A DNA stretch of 64,000 bases, taken from positions 21,863,840-21,927,839 of the forward strand of contig CM054116.1 of the NCBI GenBank assembly GCA_028673005.1, in the 5' to 3' direction. The translations under genes and the position numbers were made by a program. This document shows, piece after piece, positions 22,675-34,609 of the stretch (position 1 is the stretch's first letter; every line of letters begins with the position of its first letter). Below the pieces are notes generated by a model. The model searched no databases. It saw only the letters and a list, made by a program, of their open reading frames with translations, and had not been told where the DNA came from. This DNA comes from Tanypteryx hageni (Eukaryota > Arthropoda > Insecta > Odonata > Petaluridae).

Positions 22675-24256
22675 CAGGTGTCGGAAACCTTTTTTTGCAT
22701 GGCGGGTCAAATTCGTAGTTGTGAATGTTTCGGAGGACCGCATTAGAAGTTAGAAGAGCTTCGGCGGGCCGGATGTGCGTTCACATAAGTTACTTAGAGA
22801 TTGTGGTTTTATATTATTGAAAATCATCACCCCCTTATAATAAAAGGCTATGTTGGTTGGTTGATGTCACGCTCTTAAAACGATCAAATATGCATATATA
22901 AACTTGAAATTTGCCAGAGATAATCTACACGGATATGAAGATGTTGTGACGAAGGAAAATTTACGAAAACCTCCAGGGTTCGACTCAAGGGGATGATTTG
23001 CATTTCCTATAAGATAACACGTAAAAATCTACCTTTTGACGTGCAGGCTTTTCTTCTTTTTGAGATTAAAATTATAAAGAACTAACCTACGATATTCGGA
23101 TCTTAACCATTTCGCACTTCCTCCGAATAAAACTAATACACTTTAATTTAATGGAACTATATTTTGTGTGAAATGAAAATTAAAAAATATATAATTCACA
23201 TTATAGTATGTTCCAGAGAGTTAAAAGAACATTGGCCAGCTAAAGTTGTCTAACATAATGCTTAACAAATAGATATTCTTTTTGTATTTGTACGATTTTA
23301 TATTTACGTATATCATGCTGAGAGAGATAGCTACATTTTTGAGGAAGGATGTAAAGGAGAATGGGAGGAAGAGAGGATGGGAAGAAGTGGGTGAAGAATA
23401 AGAGGGAGAGAGAATGGAAAGGACGAAAGAGGAAAAATACGAGGGTGGGAGAGAATAGGTGGAGAGAGAGAGAATAGGGGGAGAGAGAGAATAGGGGGAG
23501 AGAGAGAATAGGGGGAGGGAGAGAGAGAATAGGGGGAGAGAGAGAATAGGGGGGGAGAGAGAGAATAGGGGGGGAGAATAGGTGGAGAGAGTGAGAATAG
23601 GTGGAGTGAGAATAGGTGGATAGAGTGATAATAGGTGGAGAGAGAGAATAGGTGGAGAGAGAGAATAGAGGGGGAGAGAGAATAGGCGGAGAGAGAGAAT
23701 AGGGGGAGGGAGAGAGAGAATAGGGGGGGGGGGGAGAATAGGTGGAGAGAGTGAGAATAGGTGGAGAGAGAGAATAGGGGGAGAGAGAGAGAATAGAGGG
23801 GGAGAGAGAATAGGCGGAGAGAGAGAATAGGCGGAGAGAGAGAATAGGGTGAGAGAGAATAGGGTGAGAGAGAATAGGGGGGAGAGAATACGAGGGGGGA
23901 GAGAGAATACGAGGGGGGGAGAGAATACGAGGGGGGGGGGAGAGAATACGAGGGGGGGGGAGAGAATACGAGGGGGGGGGAGAGAATACGAGGGGGGAGA
24001 GAGAATACGAGGGGGGAGAGAGAATACGAGGGGGGAGAGAGAATACGAGGGGGGAGAGAATACGAGGGGGGGAGAATACGAGAGGGGAGAGAGAATACGA
24101 TGGGGGAGTGGGGAGAGAGAATACGAGGGTGGAGATAGAATACGAAGGGGGAGGGGGAGAATACGAGGGGGGAGGGGGGAGAGAGAATGGAGGGAGAGAG
24201 AATACGAGGGAGAGAGAATGGAGGGAGAGAGAATGCATGCGGCCCGCAGACCACTG
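22675..24256. mobile_element. hAT-like element carrying an expanded minisatellite
   Basis: Left terminus CAGGTGTCGGAAACCTTTTT followed by GCGGGTC; right terminus GCGGCCCGCAGACCACTG. Outside, CTCTAGAC (left) and GTCTAGCA (right) share TCTAG in register, consistent with an eroded 8-bp duplication. The interior holds a ~240-bp segment (about 22900-23140) related to 52675-52925, and then the large GA minisatellite. No transposase was found. The boundaries rest on degenerate termini. Confidence 0.55.
23440..24235. repeat. GA/G-rich minisatellite inside hAT-like element
   Basis: Two sub-blocks. From about 23450-23880 the units are GAGAGAGAATAGGGGG(A) and GAGAATAGGTGGAGAGA. From about 23880-24235 they are GAGAGAATACGAGGGGGG, with G-runs of 6 to 10. 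The + strand is purine-rich. G-runs of this length at short spacing are G-quadruplex prone (inference). It creates false minus-strand frames of 341 and 322 codons. Confidence 0.95.
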
Positions 24257-24959
24257 GTCTAGCAACTATAGAGCTCCTCCATCTTCTATATTGAGCCAAG
24301 TTAAAGTCTTCGTATATTACCGTGAGGTTTTTATCCGAGAACGCTCTTACGAAAACTTATTTTAAATAGTATTCAAACAGCCTCAAATGGTACAAGTAGC
24401 AATAAACAATGTTATTTGATTATTAATTTGCGCTATTACACAATCTAACCTCGCGTCTTGTCTGCTACACGACGATGTGCTTCATTAAATCACGAGCATC
24501 GCGCAATTCCACATAAGACAGATAATAATAAAAACTAAAAAACAACCAGGCTTCACATTCGGCCGCATCACTCGAGCAAAGGCAAAACTATAAATTTTAA
24601 AATTTAAGGACAAGCTCAAATAAATCCATTGCTACCGAGACATTTCTGATAGTAAATAACTTCCTAACCCAAGAAGGTACAAACCGAATGTTATTGAGCA
24701 TCATTTCCCTTCGCTACTCTGTCCAAGACCGCACGTAATCGCAACAAACGGCCATCGTATTACCCGTTACTTCAGCGAAATCGAATAAGATAAGAATAAC
24801 ACGCCTCTCTCTCAGTCAGCCAGAGAGAGAGGCAGAGGATGTCGCGCTCGAGTTGATAGTGAGGGGGATATGGTGTCGAGCGGGAAATGATGGGTGGAGA
24901 GATGCCAGCTGGGTGCTGCAAGGAGAAGGTTAGGGAGGAGGGATAGGACAGGGGGCGGA
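24257..24959. other. Intergenic DNA, nothing recognised
   Basis: AT-rich and without coding or repeat signature. Confidence 0.4.
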
Positions 24960-25215
24960 TAGGAGGGGAGGGGGATAGAAGGGGAGAGGGATAGGAGGGG
25001 AATAGGAGGGGGTGGGAAAAGGAGGGTGGGAATAGGAGGGTGGGAATTAAAGGGGGGAATAGGAGGGGGGAATAGGAGGGGGGAATAGGAGGGGGGAATA
25101 GGAGGGGGTAATAGGAGGGGGGAATAGGAGGGGGGAATAGGAGGGGGGGAATAGGAGGGGGGAATAGGAGAGGGGGATAGGAGGGGGGATAGGAGGAGGG
25201 GATAGGAGGGGGGAG
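24960..25215. repeat. 13-14 bp minisatellite (GAATAGGAGGGGG)n
   Basis: About 18 copies of GGGGGAATAGGAG with variants GATAGGAGGGG. The ATAGG core is shared with the arrays at 20190-20705 and 23440-24235, so the three may have a common origin. Purines are on the + strand. Confidence 0.95.
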
Positions 25216-27029
25216 TAGGAGAAAGGATGGGTGAGTAGGAGGGAGGTCAGCGAGGAGAGAGAGATGCATTGGAGAGGAGGAAAGAGAACGGAACACACAA
25301 GAGGCAGCGTCCTTCACCACTCGTCTCAGAGGCTGCGCACTAAACATTCCGCGGCGATAAGGAAGCAGCCCACCTCGCCAAGTGTGCGGCGAACATAAGG
25401 GGAACGAGGAATGAAGCTCATAGAGGAGAAAGTAGGAGTGAAAGCAGGAATAGTAATCTGCAGGCAGGCGAATAATTAAAAAATAAACAAAAACTCCATG
25501 TTAATCTTATCTTGTATGTATTAGCGCGAAAATCAATTGTATAAATATCACATCAATAGCAGAAGAAAGCCTCAAGAGTATGAAGATAAAGGACTAATCG
25601 AAGGAGGAAAATGCGAACAAGAAATCACATATGAAGCGGAGGAAAGCGCGACGCATAAATAAACGATTGCCGGAATCCGAGAATTCGTGGAACATCTGTA
25701 ATCGAATTAATTTAAATCGGAATTTCATGATCTGTATTCACAAAAACAGCAAAATGAAACGCGACAGAATGAAGGGGAAATTATTTCCGATACCTAGGCA
25801 ACTTTGTCAAGTTCGAAAAAGTGTCATCTTATTTCTCGATTTAAAGTCTGACCAAGTCTCCGACGAAGGCTCCGGCAATGAGTGGAAAGGTGGGCGCCAT
25901 CGCCACCTTAATACGCGGATTCGCCAGAGGACGCATCCTCTTAAATCGTGTGTTCGAGTGTTTAATAATTTGTGAACATCAACGCATGAAAAAGCTGTCA
26001 ATTACGTTAACGTCGAGTAGATTAATTCAAACAAACCACTTCGAGCAAAACACAGCGGAAAGTCTAGTGCGACTATGTGAAATAATTACGTTTTCCTTCG
26101 GATTCTTAAGTAAAAGTCCACGAAGGGAAATTGACTGACGGAACGAGTGACTTGTTTATCGGTTTCTTCGGGGCATAAAACACATTAATATCACAGGAAG
26201 AATCGAATGCTTGTATTCAACTAACGACAGCTAATAGAACAGTAAATGGTTGACATTGGAATCGGAAAACTTAACGCAATTTTGAAATTCGCGCTTAAAC
26301 CTCAAGTAACAAATTCCGACATTTCTCTTTTTAAATAAATGGTGTTTCATTTTGTATGCCAACAGGAAGAAGTGATTCCGTTTTTGGCATGCAAAAATAA
26401 TGACGAATATTGCGTAGTAGCAAGTAATCTGCCTCAATGCCACTCCCGCCCACTATCTCGGAAAGGACTGGGAAACCACCTCAGGAGACAGGGAAAGCAG
26501 CGATGCCCGAGTAAAGAGACGAAGGAAAACACACCCGCCACACGCCATTATCCGCGTCGGCAGAGTGAAATGAGCCGAAAACAAAAGGGCGACGCAAAAT
26601 GATTTCCGTGGCGTGCGCCTTTCTCACGGCTCGCTACTTCCGCAACAATGCGACGACCGATCCGGGACGGCATCGCGTCCAATGGAACGAAACTGCGCTG
26701 CGACAGCGCCGCCATCGACAGAAACCGAAGGAAGTTGCAACGCCGACCATAGAGGCAAAAACAATAACAACGAAGAAGCGAGATCCAAGTCAAAGCATAG
26801 GATTTGTACCGCATCGAGCACGATTCACGGTCATCGTCGCGCGAAATTTACCCAAATCGTTCGTAAATGGCAATCTTTTATTTATGGACTTCGAGAAACA
26901 TTTTTTTCCTTTACGTCTTTTACAATCGAATCGCTTCAAAATACGAGAGGAGGCGTTTTGTTTAGAGCAGAAGCGCTGTTCAGACAAAAACATCTTTACT
27001 TACTAGTAGTGTCCATCAGAGGTTGCGGA
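25216..27029. other. CpG-rich intergenic DNA, no supported gene
   Basis: Overlapping frames at 26339-27044 occur in three phases plus the minus strand; none has a domain. Nothing else is defensible. Confidence 0.45.
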
Positions 27030-27307
27030 CAGTGGCGGATTTAGAGGGGTCGCACTTGGCGCGCGCCAGGGGCCCCTTGAAGTAAGGGACCTCGAAAATG
27101 TTTTTATATATAATCTCAGAAATATTAAATATCTCATTTTAAAAATCACGAAGAAAAATACATTATGCGATACCTGATTTATAAAATGATGGTTAATAGC
27201 GGTCAAATAACGAGGTAGTCGATAGGCGAGGTTTCGCTATACATTCAGATAGCTGGGTCCCTAATTGTTTAGCGCCAGGGGCCCGAGAATGCCTAAATCC
27301 GCCACTG
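27030..27307. mobile_element. 278-bp hAT MITE
   Basis: Left end CAGTGGCGGATTTAGAGGGG, right end CCTAAATCCGCCACTG: 15-bp near-perfect inverted repeats. A second inverted pair lies just inside (GCGCGCCAGGGGCCCCTTG at the left, AGCGCCAGGGGCCCGAG at the right). Flanking 8-mers GTTGCGGA and TCTTCGGA agree at 5 of 8 positions. The first nine bases (CAGTGGCGG) equal those of the active-looking hAT at 45670, suggesting a related transposase source. Confidence 0.85.
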
Positions 27308-30300
27308 TCTTCGGATGGAGAGGAATAGGAGGGAGGGTCCGAAGGAAAGAAGGGCGAGAGAAGGGACACCTAGGGAAATCCCAGCCCCTTTCGCCGCATC
27401 GATACGCACGCCTCCGTCAAGTCGCATTCCTCGCACCTGCGTCCGAATCGAACTTCCCATCCGCAGCCCCATTTCCGCCCGTTGCGTCGCTAAGCCGACC
27501 GCCGCTTATCTCCAAATTCCGAACGCGCCCCTCGGGTGAAGGCAGCATTCGGGTAAACCCACAACCATCGAGAATTCTGTGGAGAAAACGTTTCTACCGG
27601 CAAACCCATCTTTCCGATCTCATTCGACCGCCGAAAAAAACCCTTCCCTCACTCTCTTTCATCCGAGGCCGTTTCAAATTGCGAGAAAAAGCTCTTCTGG
27701 AATGAATCGCATTTAGCACCAAGGAAAGATTTTCTCCTCCGCCCCAAGACGGAGATTTCGTAAAATGCCACAACTCGCATGCCTTGTTTAACGAAAAAGA
27801 ACACAATTTAGCATAGCAATGCGGAGGGCACAGACAAATAGGGGAAATCGAAGGAAGCAAATAAGATCGAATCCATTTTAAACGAATGACTGCGAAAATG
27901 CATTCCTCCGCTCCGCAAGCGCGTTAATGCGAAAATGTATACTAAATACGAAGTAAAAGTGAACATTAAAGCGTCGTCGAACTGTATGACCACTATATTT
28001 CTTAAGCTCGGACATTTTTTTCTTTGAATCGTAAGAAATTAAAAATGGCATATACATGAGATTGTGGTGTAATTTTTTCCTCGTGCCATTCCCTTACCCA
28101 GCGGACCAATAAATACGATGAACTGAAAAACATGGGAACATGATAAAACTTTCACTTATTATTAATCAAAACGACATCGCAGTGCGTTATAATGATTTTT
28201 TTTTGCGTTACTTAGCGAGATATTCGATTGGGATTTATTAAAAGTACTCAAATGTAAAAAGTAAGCAGTATTTGTGAATTACGACGTAACGAGATTTTCT
28301 GCGGTGCTCAATGGGTGCGCGGGGCAACTCAACAGCCACGAGAGAGAAAGCGGCGCCTAGCCTTCGCAGAGAGGCCAAGGCTGCCATCGGTGTCACCAGA
28401 TGGAGTGCGGCCATCGCCCAAAGCCAAACGAACCACTCGCGAATCCATCTCGGCGGATATTCGCTCTCGTCATCGTGACTCGCCTCCGCCGGAGGAATCG
28501 CAAGGACTCCATGTCGATCGAAGGATTTCGAAAAGGCGATTTTCAAATAATTTTGAAGCTCGAAAAATGGAAGTAAATAAGGTAAACACGATGATCCAAG
28601 CGGAACTTATGATGCCTACTTTCCATATATTTATTTAATACTTTTATACTTTCAGTACATAGGGGAGTCATCTTCTTCCTAAAATTTTTAAACTGACCAG
28701 CTATTAATTGCACTACCTCTTAGATACCATTGCGCGTAGGCAAGAGGGAATCAGCACGTCGTAAAAAATAGTTATATTGGCTATAACAGCTTTAATAGTT
28801 TTAAAATCACCGCGAATGAGTTGCTCTTTGTGGTCCTAAATTTCATAATTTAGCGTTATAAATACAAATACAAACATATTCGAACGTACTTTGTGGCAAA
28901 ATTAACGTGTGTGTACTACACCATACCGAATCCGAGTCCAACAATAGCCATTACGATGGCAACGTTCTCGTAATGAGTGATAAAAACTGCAAAACGCCAT
29001 TATTTGCACGAAATTCGAAGAAATGCGATTGATAAGCAAAATTCTACGATAGAAATTAGGATTTCCATTACTTTCCTCAGGGAATAGTAAAAATCCCGAT
29101 CCGATATTACGATTCTAAGATTTTATTAATGTGCAAGAGAAAATTACCCTGCACGATGCATTTCAGATTTCCCATGTAAATCAAATGGGAAGGATAGTTC
29201 CTGGAATTGAAGCCGGAACTTTCAATCTTCGCAACAAAAACTATCCTCGGGAGCTCGGCCCTCGAAGTGATTTCCACCAAGTGTCATGAAAATCGGTCTA
29301 TTGGTTCAAAAGTTAATAGGGGGACGGACAACGACGAAACTATAAGCCTTTCCATTCTGGAATGTATGCTAAAAATATGAAATTGAGCACCCAAAGGAAG
29401 AACAGCGGTCTTCGCGGCAGTAAAGCTGTTCCCATGACTAAATCTTTTAATGCGCCACAGAGTACGAATTTCTCAATGCTAATGGTATGTACTTCTGTGC
29501 CGAGATAATATTTCTACGAGTCAACAAAAGAATTTCCAAGATAAAGCGCTCCTCGTCCAATCGTCAGCGTTAAGGAAGGCGACGCCCTCTTTACTTTCCG
29601 AGGCGCGGCCGAGAGATGCAACCGCAGCGACACGGTCCCAGTTGAGGCGCGACGCTTTCGAGGGACGCGAAAACAATAGAAACGATAGCAAAGCGAAGGG
29701 TATTCGACATGCGCGGGTGATTAATCACGTGATCCCTAACGCAGGGTCGATATTTGCGGAATGTCGTCAATCTTCGGGAATTTACTACAAGTACATCTTC
29801 GTTTATGGGAAAAAATTCATGGTATTAAATAAATTGAAGTATTTTTGTCTTTTTGCACAGATTTGATAAAAATATTTTAATGGAAAAAAATCGAGGACAA
29901 ATTCAATAAATGTCATCTTTGATTTTCAACGAGATGGACGGAAGATAATTGTATTTTTTTACCCTCGGTATAAGCTGCTTATTTGTCTCCTGCTTACGAT
30001 AAATAAAACGTTCAAATAGACCTCAAAGGAATTCCGATTCGCAATCTTTATCAATTCCTTGTATTAAACAAACGGGCCAGTTTTTCCCAAAACCATTCAA
30101 CAAATGCATCAACAGATCTTTGACGATAAAATCCTCTTCGCTAGACATTAGACGATGGTTCGTTCTGACAAACTCCTCGGATGAAAGCGCCGGCGCCTCG
30201 GCGACCCTCTTTGCTCGTGAAATTGCGACCCAGCTAAGCGCGCGTGAGAAAACTGGATCAGAAAGCAGAATTGTGACCTCTTAGAAAGTTCGCCCTTGGG

Positions 30301-30576
30301 AAAGTGCGGGCAACAAACGGCAGGCCACGGACCTTTTTAAGTGCAAGTGGCGACGCGCATTCGACACGCAACAATGACGGAGCGCCTTCGTTAAGGAGGG
30401 AAATTCAAATAGAATGGCGCATCCCGTCCGCGTGCCGAGGAAACATTTACTTCCGGTTCTACGCACGCCGTCATCGAAACGTGCCGAGAAAGAGAGAAAG
30501 CATCTCCGGAGTCCACCCCCGCCATTTCCCACTCTCAATCCGCCTCTTGGAGACTTTCAATCCCACTTCCCTAACC
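27308..30576. other. Intergenic DNA, no supported gene
   Basis: A segment near 29275-29345 (TTTCCACCAAGTGTCATG, AAAATCGG, then GGGGGACGGACAACGACG) resembles the one at 57545-57612 and is probably repeat-derived. Otherwise no coding exon or repeat edge was recognised. Confidence 0.45.
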
Positions 30577-31017
30577 ATAGCCGCCTTAAGGGGGGGAAAG
30601 GGGGGGGGGCACATGGACACTTTAGAGGGGGCCCTCAAAATTTGTAGGAGAAATAAAGAGACTCGTAAGTCAGAAATACTTACGAACTATTAGACATGAG
30701 GAAAAAAAAATAAAAAATAGCCTATTTGATTTTTTACATTCAATTTTTAATAAATATATAACATAAAATCGTGAATTTACTTTATACTTTTTGTTTAACA
30801 TTTTCATTTTTCCAGTATTTCTTTATACACCCCAGCGAACCATCCCTTAAATAGCTTAATACTGTATATTGTTATTCTCTATGAAATCAGATAGATAGTA
30901 ACCGTCGCAACATTTTACAATCAACGCAAAAGTTTGATAAATAAGACGTGCTCTGCAAATGGGGGGCTCAAAAAAGTTAGGGTCCATGGCCTCTAAATGC
31001 CTAAAGACGGTTCTGCC
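30577..31017. mobile_element. hAT-like element, degenerate ends
   Basis: Left end region CATAGCCGCCTTAAGG; right end region CCTAAAGACGGTTCTGCC, the inverse of GGCAGAACCGTCTTTAGG. The ends pair imperfectly and resemble the known hAT terminus type with CCGTCTTTAG. A G-rich run follows the left end. No transposase and no clear target duplication. Confidence 0.45.
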
Positions 31018-31189
31018 CCTAACGACACCTGTGCTCATCCGAGTAGAAGGCTCATTCCTTCGACTTTTAATAGATCGCCTAGAGGAGCACTCCTTTTGTG
31101 CGACGAGGACAGTCTCTATCCGGCGCCAGTGGTTGGGTCGAAGGGTCACAAACTCGCGCTCGTCACACGTACAAGGAGCGGATAACAGA

Positions 31190-31370
31190 GCGGCGGCAGG
31201 TGGCACTGGGGGAGGGGGAAGGACGGGGAGGAGAGGGAGGCATGAAAGGGGAGGGGGGAGGCATGAAAGGGGAGGGGGGGGGGCATGAAAGGGGAGGGGG
31301 GAGGCATGGAATGGGAGGGGGAGGCATGGAATGGGAGGGGGGACATGAAAGGGGGGTGGGAGAAGGGGAG
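31190..31370. repeat. 21-23 bp GA-rich minisatellite
   Basis: About seven copies of CATGAAAGGGGAGGGGGGAGG, alternating with CATGGAATGGGAGGGGGAGG. Purines are on the + strand. It underlies false open frames on both strands (about 30856-31575). Confidence 0.93.
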
Positions 31371-32909
31371 AGAGCACGGGGGTCGCGCAAAAGCGCGCAA
31401 TGAGCGACTGGAGGGGCCGTCCCCTCCTGCGTCGAGCGACCTGCCCCGTTAACACACATCCCACCTCTCCTTTTCCCCTCCGCCCCCGCCTGCCCCCTTT
31501 ATCCCTCCCCATCCTCCTCACGCCCTTCCCCAAAACGGTTAACGGAGACCTCCCCGTCCTCCGAACGGATACCAAAAAAAACGATCGCTACGATTATTCT
31601 TCGGGCATTATCCCTCCCCAGATACAACAGTCGTACAAAGACACCGAAATAAATGGCACCTACGTTCCTGCCGGGGCCCTCGCGATGCGACGAGGCGGAG
31701 GATATTCGGACCTTCGTGTCCGGTTCCCCTTATTTGGCGGCGAGCTGGAAGGGTCGGGTTGTGAGAGGAAGAACGCGAGACCGCGAGAGAAAGCAAATCC
31801 AGCGGATCTAGTGGTAAATGCTGCAGTTTCTCGCCACGAACGCCTCGCGACGTCGAAATGATGCGAGAGGAAGCGTCGAGAAACTTTCTAAGACATTAGA
31901 CTGCATTGCTCCTTGCTCACACTCACCTGTGGAATGCGGGGTGCGGCGCTGATCGGTGGGAATTTGAAAGAGCGGCAGCGGCGGTCGCTGTGTCGAGAAG
32001 CCCTTTTTTGGTGCGATCCCGGACACTCGGGGTGAATGCGTTTTCAATGGATCCACGTCGCTCTAAAAGCGCACGGCCGTAGATCTTCTCGAGAAGAGTG
32101 CCGCGTGATCGTTTCTGATCGGATGGAGAATAAAAGAGGAGCGGCGCGCGTACGGGAAGAGACTTCACGGAGATACGACGGCGTCGGTCTCGCACAGAGT
32201 GAGCACCGCAGTAATCCTCACCGAACTCCGGCAAGGTTCCGACACAACTGCTCCTCGACCCCTCTGCCTCCAGAGAACTGACGCGAGTCACTGAGTGCGA
32301 AGAGGAGAAGGGGAGGTGAAAGCTGAAGAAAAGTTGGAGAGGGGTAGGCGTACATAAACATGGCCGAGAGCGCAGAATGGAGTACTGTGGGAACGGGAGG
32401 GAAAGACAAATTCGGCATCAAAAGATCCTATATGTTCCATCTGCACAGTTCCATGTGGAGTGTAAATTGCATGTTATATTAATAAACATTCTTTCTATTA
32501 AAATGGAAGCCCGGCCAGAGTATTAGTCTCTAAACAAACGCATTTGCCTACACAGGATTTTTTATTCTAAGTATGACAGATTCCACAGCCTTATTACGGA
32601 GAGGTATGCTCGTTTGGGTATTTAGGAAATCGATTTTGGCTGGAAGTAACAAGGAAATTTTAGTTATTATCATAATTTTATCGATTCTCATTGCATATTA
32701 TGCTCTAATGAAATCTCTGCGATTTAAAAGATTGATATAAAGTACAATTTTGTTTATAATGCAAAATATAAATGTAATATAATCACGATGAAAACGTGAA
32801 GAAAATCACTTCCGATGTGGATCCTTCAGGCCTTTGAGGTTAGGTATGATTTTCATTTTACTTCAAAGATATCGACGTGCTTGGCCTTAACTTTGTGGTA
32901 TTCCATCAT
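31371..32909. other. CpG-rich then AT-rich DNA, no supported gene
   Basis: Very CpG-rich to about 32400, where composition turns sharply AT-rich toward the SH3BP5-family gene. Open frames are short and overlapping. A CpG-island-like promoter is possible but unproven, and it would lie 2 kb upstream of the start codon. Confidence 0.4.
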
Positions 32910-33010
32910 AACGAACTAACGAAAAAGACAAACCTTTACGTACCTACTTACCACTAATTATAAATAGAAATAGTGGTACACTAAAGGTTTGTATTTTTCA
33001 TCAGTTCGTT
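32910..33010. repeat. 101-nt foldback hairpin
   Basis: The left arm (32910-32955: AACGAACTAACGAAAAAGAC then AAACCTTTACGTAC...TACCACTA) is mirrored by the right arm (32970-33010), whose reverse complement reads AACGAACTGATGAAAAATAC then AAACCTTTAGTGTACCACTA. The arms are about 40 nt with few mismatches around a ~14-nt AT-rich loop. Either a small foldback transposon or a structured RNA precursor; the sequence does not decide. Confidence 0.75.
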
Positions 33011-33639
33011 TAAAGAAATCGTCAGATTTCATTTAATGCAAAAATAAATAAATACCGCTAGACACTTGAAACTCAAAATAGATTTAGGGCTAGAAGCTGC
33101 ATATTTTTATTAAATAAAAAATATTTTTCGTAATTTGTACATTCATTACCGCATTGAAGATGAGGAGCAACTCTTTTACTACGCATGGGTTTTTCAGTAA
33201 TATTTATTTAATTTTTAACTTTTCATGACAATTATTTTCAAGTACGTATAGAAATGCAGCGTTGTTTTCATTTTTTTATTAAAGTAATAAAGTAAGTATT
33301 TATTCAAGTTATAAAGATTCTATTTGTTAGTTATAATTAAAAATCATCTACTTAATCTACAATTGAAAGGAAAAGAGAGTTGCACGAAATTTCTATTCGA
33401 CCATGAGTTTATATATTAGTTATAAAATAAGTGACAGAGCTAAAACTTGTAGCATAGAAACCTCCCAAGTTTCTAAGAGTCTGTCAACTGAAATGCATAT
33501 CGAAGAGAAAAGAGATGGAAAAGTATACTCCATAAATGGAATACACAGAGATTTCAAAGAAGTTCTTAATGGGAAATGCGTATAAAACGGTATCGAAAGA
33601 TTGAGCGGTTCTTGAATTTTTATCTACGAAACTATAACT

Positions 33640-33713
33640 CGTAATTATGTGGTCCTATAGAGTATTTTGTAATAAATGTTATCCTCTATTCGAATACATT
33701 TTTCAATCTATAC
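33640..33713. repeat. Dispersed repeat unit, copy 1 of 3
   Basis: Contains CGTAATTATGTGGTC, then AATGTTATCCTCTATTCGAA and TACATTTTTCAATC. Related copies are at 33859-33933 (219 bp downstream, same strand) and 55258-55305. Identity of the element is unknown. Confidence 0.6.
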
Positions 33714-33858
33714 CTCACAGATAATATAAGAGCTTGGGAAAGAAAAATATGAATTTGTAATTGTTGCTTGCCAATAGAAGTTGTACCGACCGATATTAAC
33801 AAAATATGCGATGTTATGCCAGGGATTTTCTCGAATGTTTAACTCAGATGCTGTAAGA

Positions 33859-33933
33859 CGTAATTATATGGTCTTGCGAACTTTTTTGTGGTAAATTTTG
33901 TCCTTTATCCGAATATATTTTTAGTATACATGT
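33859..33933. repeat. Dispersed repeat unit, copy 2 of 3
   Basis: Contains CGTAATTATATGGTC and TTTTGTCCTTTATCCGAATA followed by TATTTTTAG, aligning over about 65 bp with copy 1. It is more diverged from copy 3. Confidence 0.55.
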
Positions 33934-34609
33934 AGTACATATTTACCTAAATGGCAAACGTATGTTAAGGAATTGAGAGGGTTCTACACCCCACTCTCAA
34001 ATGAATTATAGTTTTTCGTGACTTTTAATGATTTGGATATGCACCGCATCATTACTCATCAAAGTACAATTGATATTCTATAGATATGGGAAAATTCAAA
34101 AATGCTCATCCTTAAAACTTTTTAATAACTGCAATAGTTTCATAAATATGACGATTCAAATAATCATTGGCACAACTGGATATTTTTACTCCCGGGAAAA
34201 ACTTCGTCAGTTGCAACTTATATTTGTCGAAATAGACGAGTGTAGTAGAGTTAGTATCTTCCAGCTACAACTAACAATGTTTTATCGTTATCGTAGTCAT
34301 TCACTTAAATTGCAAAATTCGCGCCATCCTTCGCACATACCCTGCCATCTAGTAGTCGAGTTTAAAAAACAATTGCCTGCTAATATGCGACAAATTTGTA
34401 AATAACATTGTAAATAGGCACATTTTAAAGTTTATTTATCAATTTCATTTGTAAATAAAGTGTGAATGAGATAATTTTATTGATCACATGTGAATGTTGA
34501 ATATTCATGTCGCGATGGATCATTATAATATTTATCTAGAAATGTTATCCCCGGTATATTTTATTTATTCTTGTAGTAATTGAAAATGTGAGTACTTTTG
34601 CACACTATC

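Noticed and set aside
23240..24299. Minus-strand frames of 341 and 322 codons
   Set aside because: Low-complexity translations of the GA/G minisatellite inside a hAT-like element.
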